This document shows, one piece after another, positions 21,697 to 24,128 of a DNA stretch of 24,128 nucleotides. The stretch is from an uncultured Collinsella sp. (lineage in GTDB: Bacteria > Actinomycetota > Coriobacteriia > Coriobacteriales > Coriobacteriaceae). The DNA lies in the NCBI GenBank assembly GCA_900547025.1, contig UREZ01000023.1:1-24128 (forward strand). The letters run 5' to 3'. Under the pieces are notes generated by a model. That model was not told the origin of the DNA and did not search any database. It was given only the letters and a program-made list of their open reading frames with translations. The first letter of the stretch is position 1, and every line of letters begins with the position of its first letter. Both the position numbers and the translations under genes were made by a program.

Positions 21697-23105
21697 GTGA
21701 GCACCCCCAACAAACCGACCGCACGCTTCGCGATACCCGTATTCTGACGCTGCGCATTTGGGGCGTCGTCGGCTGCATTGTCATCGCTGCCGTCATCTTT
21801 AACCTTATGGGCATCCTGGCGCCGGTTATCGAGTTTTTGGCAGTCGGCTCCATCATCGCCTTTGTGATGTCGCCGATCACCAACTGGCTCGAGCACCATG
21901 GTGTGAATCGCGGCATCGGTTCGCTCATCGCGCTTATTGTGGTCGTTGCCGTGCTCGTCGGCGTCGTTTGCATCTTGTCGCCGATTCTCTTTGGTCAGAT
22001 CATGGAAGTCCTGAGCCGCCTGCCCGAGCAGCTTCGTGTTGCCGGTGGCGACCTCAATGAGATGATCTCGCATGCCAAGACGCTCAACAACACGCCGCTC
22101 AAGGAGTATCTGGACGATAACCTTTCTTCGCTCGTCACGGTGGCGTCCAAGTATGTCTCACAGATTGCCGCCGAGCTTGGCCGCGGTGTATTCCCGCTCA
22201 TTACCAATACGGCCTCGCAGCTGTTCGTCATCTTCCTGGGCTTGGTGCTTGCCTATTGGTTGGCCTGCGACTATCCCCGCATGCACCACGAGGTCTGCAC
22301 CATCATCGGTCAGGAAAAGGAGACCTCGTACCGTTTTATGGTCGCGATTCTTTCGCGCTCGGTCGGCGGCTACATGCGTGGCATGGTCGTAACGTCGATC
22401 TGCGGTGGCATCCTCGCCTTTATCGGCTTTACGATCATCGGGCATCCGTATGCGGCACTCATGGCCATCTTTACCGGCATCATGCACTTGGTCCCGGTTG
22501 TCGGTCCCTGGGTGAGCGCGGCGATCGCCACGGTGCTCGGCTTTATGTTCAGCCCGATGCTGGCGTTATGGACCTTGATCGTGACCATGGTGGCGCAAAA
22601 TGTCACCGACAACGTCATTTCGCCTAAGGTCATGCGGAGCTCGGTCCAGGCGCATCCCATCATGAGTCTGACGGCCCTCGTTATTGGTTCGGCACTCATG
22701 GGCCCCATCGGCATGGTCATCGCCATCCCGTTGTGCGCGGCCCTCAAGGGCATTTTCATCTACTACTTTGAGAACGAGACCGGCCGCCAGCTCGTGGCGT
22801 ACGACGGCGCCGTGTTTAAGGGAACGCCGTATCGCGATGCCGAGGGCAACCCGGTCGCCGCCTATGACGCGCTTGGAGACGATACGTTCATCTATGAGTC
22901 CGAGCTCATCGGCAACGAGACTGCGCCGGAGGCTAAGGCTATGCCCAAACCAGAACTCGATAATCCCTGGATTAAGCTGTCGGGTCTTCAGCCCGACTCG
23001 ACAGGCTTTTTCAAGAACCCCTTCGCCAAGGATGACGATTCCAATACGGACGACGACACCAAAACCGGCATCGACGGCTCCATGGACGATTCGGATTCCA
23101 AATAG
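21693..23105 (+). CDS. AI-2E family transporter (PerM/YdiK-like permease)
   Basis: A 470-residue inner-membrane protein of the AI-2E/PerM family; members include autoinducer-2 exporters and Na+(Li+)/H+ antiporters, so the substrate is unknown. The start ATG overlaps the sigma-factor stop (ATGA). About eight hydrophobic segments are visible, with the soluble stretch after the third (about 95-150, FGQIMEVLSRLPEQLR), and the family marks FTGIMHLVPVVGPWVS and QNVTDNVISPKVM, followed by GPIGMVIAIPLCAALKGI. The C-terminus has an unusual 110-residue cytoplasmic extension that becomes very acidic (DDDSNTDDDTKTG...). Its place in the sigma operon suggests an envelope or ion stress role, which is inference. 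Confidence 0.93.
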   Translation: MSEHPQQTDRTLRDTRILTLRIWGVVGCIVIAAVIFNLMGILAPVIEFLAVGSIIAFVMSPITNWLEHHGVNRGIGSLIALIVVVAVLVGVVCILSPILFGQIMEVLSRLPEQLRVAGGDLNEMISHAKTLNNTPLKEYLDDNLSSLVTVASKYVSQIAAELGRGVFPLITNTASQLFVIFLGLVLAYWLACDYPRMHHEVCTIIGQEKETSYRFMVAILSRSVGGYMRGMVVTSICGGILAFIGFTIIGHPYAALMAIFTGIMHLVPVVGPWVSAAIATVLGFMFSPMLALWTLIVTMVAQNVTDNVISPKVMRSSVQAHPIMSLTALVIGSALMGPIGMVIAIPLCAALKGIFIYYFENETGRQLVAYDGAVFKGTPYRDAEGNPVAAYDALGDDTFIYESELIGNETAPEAKAMPKPELDNPWIKLSGLQPDSTGFFKNPFAKDDDSNTDDDTKTGIDGSMDDSDSK

Positions 23106-23111
23106 GTCCCG

Positions 23112-23351
23112 TTAGCGTTTCTTGATGTTGTAAAAGACAAGAAACACGAGCAAAGCGATTGATAAGGGGCCGGCTACATAGAAATAGAGAACGTCAATTG
23201 CGCGTAGAGTGCAATAAGCGTTGTCGCCGGACGTCACTGCATACAGTACGTAGCCAAATGCTGGTTGGTTTGCGTACCATTGGGAGAAGGCCAAGAGCGC
23301 TAAAAGTGCCACTACCAGAAGTGCATTCAGGACAAATCGTTTGCTTTTCAT
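23112..23351 (-). CDS. 79-residue two-span membrane protein of unknown function
   Basis: Starts at ATG 23351, with GGAAGGAG eight bases ahead on the minus strand; a longer frame upstream is not supported. The protein begins MKSKRF and has two hydrophobic segments (about 6-23 and 54-73) with a polar loop containing one cysteine (DNAYCTLR), and ends in basic NIKKR. The first segment could be read as a signal anchor. I do not recognise a family. It is convergent with the AI-2E gene, only six bases from its stop, with no hairpin between. The part 23161-23220 has 29 of 60 G or C by hand count, lower than its neighbours, so it may be a recent arrival. The gene model itself is well supported by its binding site and -10. 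Confidence 0.75.
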   Translation of the reverse strand: MKSKRFVLNALLVVALLALLAFSQWYANQPAFGYVLYAVTSGDNAYCTLRAIDVLYFYVAGPLSIALLVFLVFYNIKKR

Positions 23352-23375
23352 CGATCGCTCCTTCCGGATGGTTCT

Positions 23376-23384
23376 TATATAGCA
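23376..23384 (-). promoter_or_regulatory. Extended -10 of the 79-residue protein gene
   Basis: On the minus strand TGC is followed by TATATA, a good extended -10, 25 bases before the start codon. A TTGAAA (23409-23404) lies 22 bases upstream, too far for a normal -35. Confidence 0.45.
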
Positions 23385-23447
23385 TTTTACCAAACCCATT
23401 TTTTTTCAAAGGATTGCTTAGTCCTAAATAACATGCACTTTCGCTGA

Positions 23448-23476
23448 AGGGTCGCTGTTTGGTGGCCCTCTTTTTT
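23448..23476 (+). terminator. Intrinsic terminator ahead of alaS
   Basis: AGGGTCGC (23448-23455) pairs with GTGGCCCT (23462-23469), eight positions with two G-T pairs, around loop tgtttg and followed by C and T6. No plus-strand gene ends just before it, so it either stops read-through from the sigma-factor operon, or ends an unseen short transcript. Its T-run touches the alaS -35. Confidence 0.75.
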
Positions 23477-23502
23477 GCACAGGCGCGGTGGGATGGTAAT
23501 AT
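23475..23502 (+). promoter_or_regulatory. Promoter of alaS
   Basis: TTGCAC (23475-23480), 16 bases, TAATAT (23497-23502), with TGG just before the -10. Transcription would start near 23509, leaving a leader of about 40 bases. No T-box or other leader structure is seen. Confidence 0.6.
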
Positions 23503-23548
23503 CGTTACGTTTGAACTGTTTCGATGTGAAACCGAGGAGATTCCCTCT

Positions 23549-24128
23549 ATGAGTGCTGACTACCCGTCAATGACTACGGCCGAGATTCGCTCTAAGTTCC
23601 TCAACTTCTTTGAGGAGCGCGGTCTTAAGCTCTATCCTTCTTCGTCCCTCGTCCCCGATGATCCTTCGCTGCTGCTTGCCAACGCCGGCATGAACCAGTT
23701 TAAGGAGTATTACCAGGGCAAGAAGACCATGAAGGAGATCGGCGCGATCTCCTGCCAGAAGTGCGTCCGCACCAACGATATCGACTGCATCGGCGAGGAT
23801 GGCCGCCACCTGTCCTTCTTTGAGATGCTCGGCGACTTCTCCTTTGGCGGCGTCTCCAAGCAGCAGGCCTGCGCTTGGGCCTTTGAGCTCATCACCAAGG
23901 AGTTCAAGCTGCCGCTCGACCGCCTGTACTTCACCGTCTTTACCGAGGACGACGAGACCCACGATGTGTGGCGCTCTCTGGGCGTTGCCGAGGATCACAT
24001 CTCGCGTCTGGGCGAGGACGACAACTTCTGGGCCGCTGGCCCCACCGGCCCCTGCGGTCCGTGCTCTGAGATCTACTTTGATATGGGCGAGGAGGTCGGC
24101 TGCGGCAGCCCCGACTGCAAGCCTGGCT
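23549..24128 (+). CDS. alaS: Alanyl-tRNA synthetase, N-terminal part (runs off the window)
   Basis: Class II synthetase charging tRNA-Ala. The start is ATG 23549, with GAGGAGA eight bases ahead. The 193 residues in the window are the start of the catalytic domain: MTTAEIRSKFLNFFEERGLKL, then PSSSLVPDDPSLLLANAGMNQFKEYY (motif 1), CQKCVRTNDIDCIGEDGRHLSFFEMLGDFSFG (motif 2), and WAAGPTGPCGPCSEIYFD. These are the standard AlaRS landmarks in the right order. Unlike ileS, no tRNA-sensing leader precedes it, so it appears to be expressed from a plain promoter. The editing and C-Ala domains lie beyond the end of the window. Confidence 0.97.
   Translation, partial: MSADYPSMTTAEIRSKFLNFFEERGLKLYPSSSLVPDDPSLLLANAGMNQFKEYYQGKKTMKEIGAISCQKCVRTNDIDCIGEDGRHLSFFEMLGDFSFGGVSKQQACAWAFELITKEFKLPLDRLYFTVFTEDDETHDVWRSLGVAEDHISRLGEDDNFWAAGPTGPCGPCSEIYFDMGEEVGCGSPDCKPG

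Noticed and set aside
23400..23548. T-box or other tRNA-sensing leader for alaS
   Set aside because: There is no TGG-containing antiterminator, specifier loop or room for stem I between promoter and start.
1..24128. CRISPR array, tRNA or rRNA genes
   Set aside because: No regularly spaced direct repeats, cloverleaf-forming segments or rRNA sequence were noticed on either strand.

Overview
The window is a piece of a GC-rich actinobacterial chromosome, most likely a Collinsella-type member of the Coriobacteriia. This rests on protein style, codon use and gene content; no rRNA is present to confirm it. It is mostly core and housekeeping DNA with short spacers. There are no tRNAs or rRNAs, no CRISPR array, and no transposase, integrase or phage structural gene.

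Layout. 1-1015: 3' end of ffh (signal recognition particle GTPase), closed by a strong hairpin. About 1100-2010: an AT-rich islet with leftward genes, namely a secreted DUF5626-like protein, a 32-residue membrane peptide just downstream of it and possibly a 17-18-residue leader ORF, followed by a 15-bp perfect inverted repeat. 2117-4517: thyA, a dihydrofolate reductase gene and a SPOUT RNA methyltransferase. 4642-5991: MATE exporter. 6014-6499 (minus): corrinoid adenosyltransferase; the two convergent stop codons lie in opposite arms of one hairpin. 6577-8484: ftsH. 8560-9015: DUF523 protein, convergent on a glycerol-dehydrogenase-like enzyme (9064-10146, minus), with a 16-bp bidirectional terminator between them. 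10289-13435: an isoleucine T-box and ileS. 13658-15270: lspA and an RluA-type pseudouridine synthase, overlapping at TAATG. 15353-16648: membrane family 2 glycosyltransferase. 16730-17152: small lone prepilin peptidase. 17184-18431: HD/dGTPase-like phosphohydrolase. 18493-19842: rarA. 19943-23105: a tightly coupled four-gene run (DUF948 membrane protein, degenerate RsbW-like protein, SigB/F/G-type sigma factor, AI-2E family permease). 23112-23351 (minus): 79-residue membrane protein. 23549 to the end: 5' part of alaS behind a good promoter.

How the genes work together. thyA and the reductase form the dTMP/tetrahydrofolate pair. ileS, lspA and the RluA enzyme serve translation and lipoprotein maturation, with ileS controlled by uncharged tRNA-Ile. 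The sigma operon looks like a general-stress or envelope module.

Most worth a second look: (1) the leftward AT-rich mini-operon at 1136-1854; (2) the sigma-factor partner at 20526-20903, which keeps the RsbW position and helix but not the ATP-binding boxes; (3) the ileS T-box, which has a second hairpin plus T-run inside its antiterminator; (4) a shared terminator design across the window. I saw no complete, clearly new defence or biosynthetic system. The 1136-1854 module is the best candidate for something undescribed.
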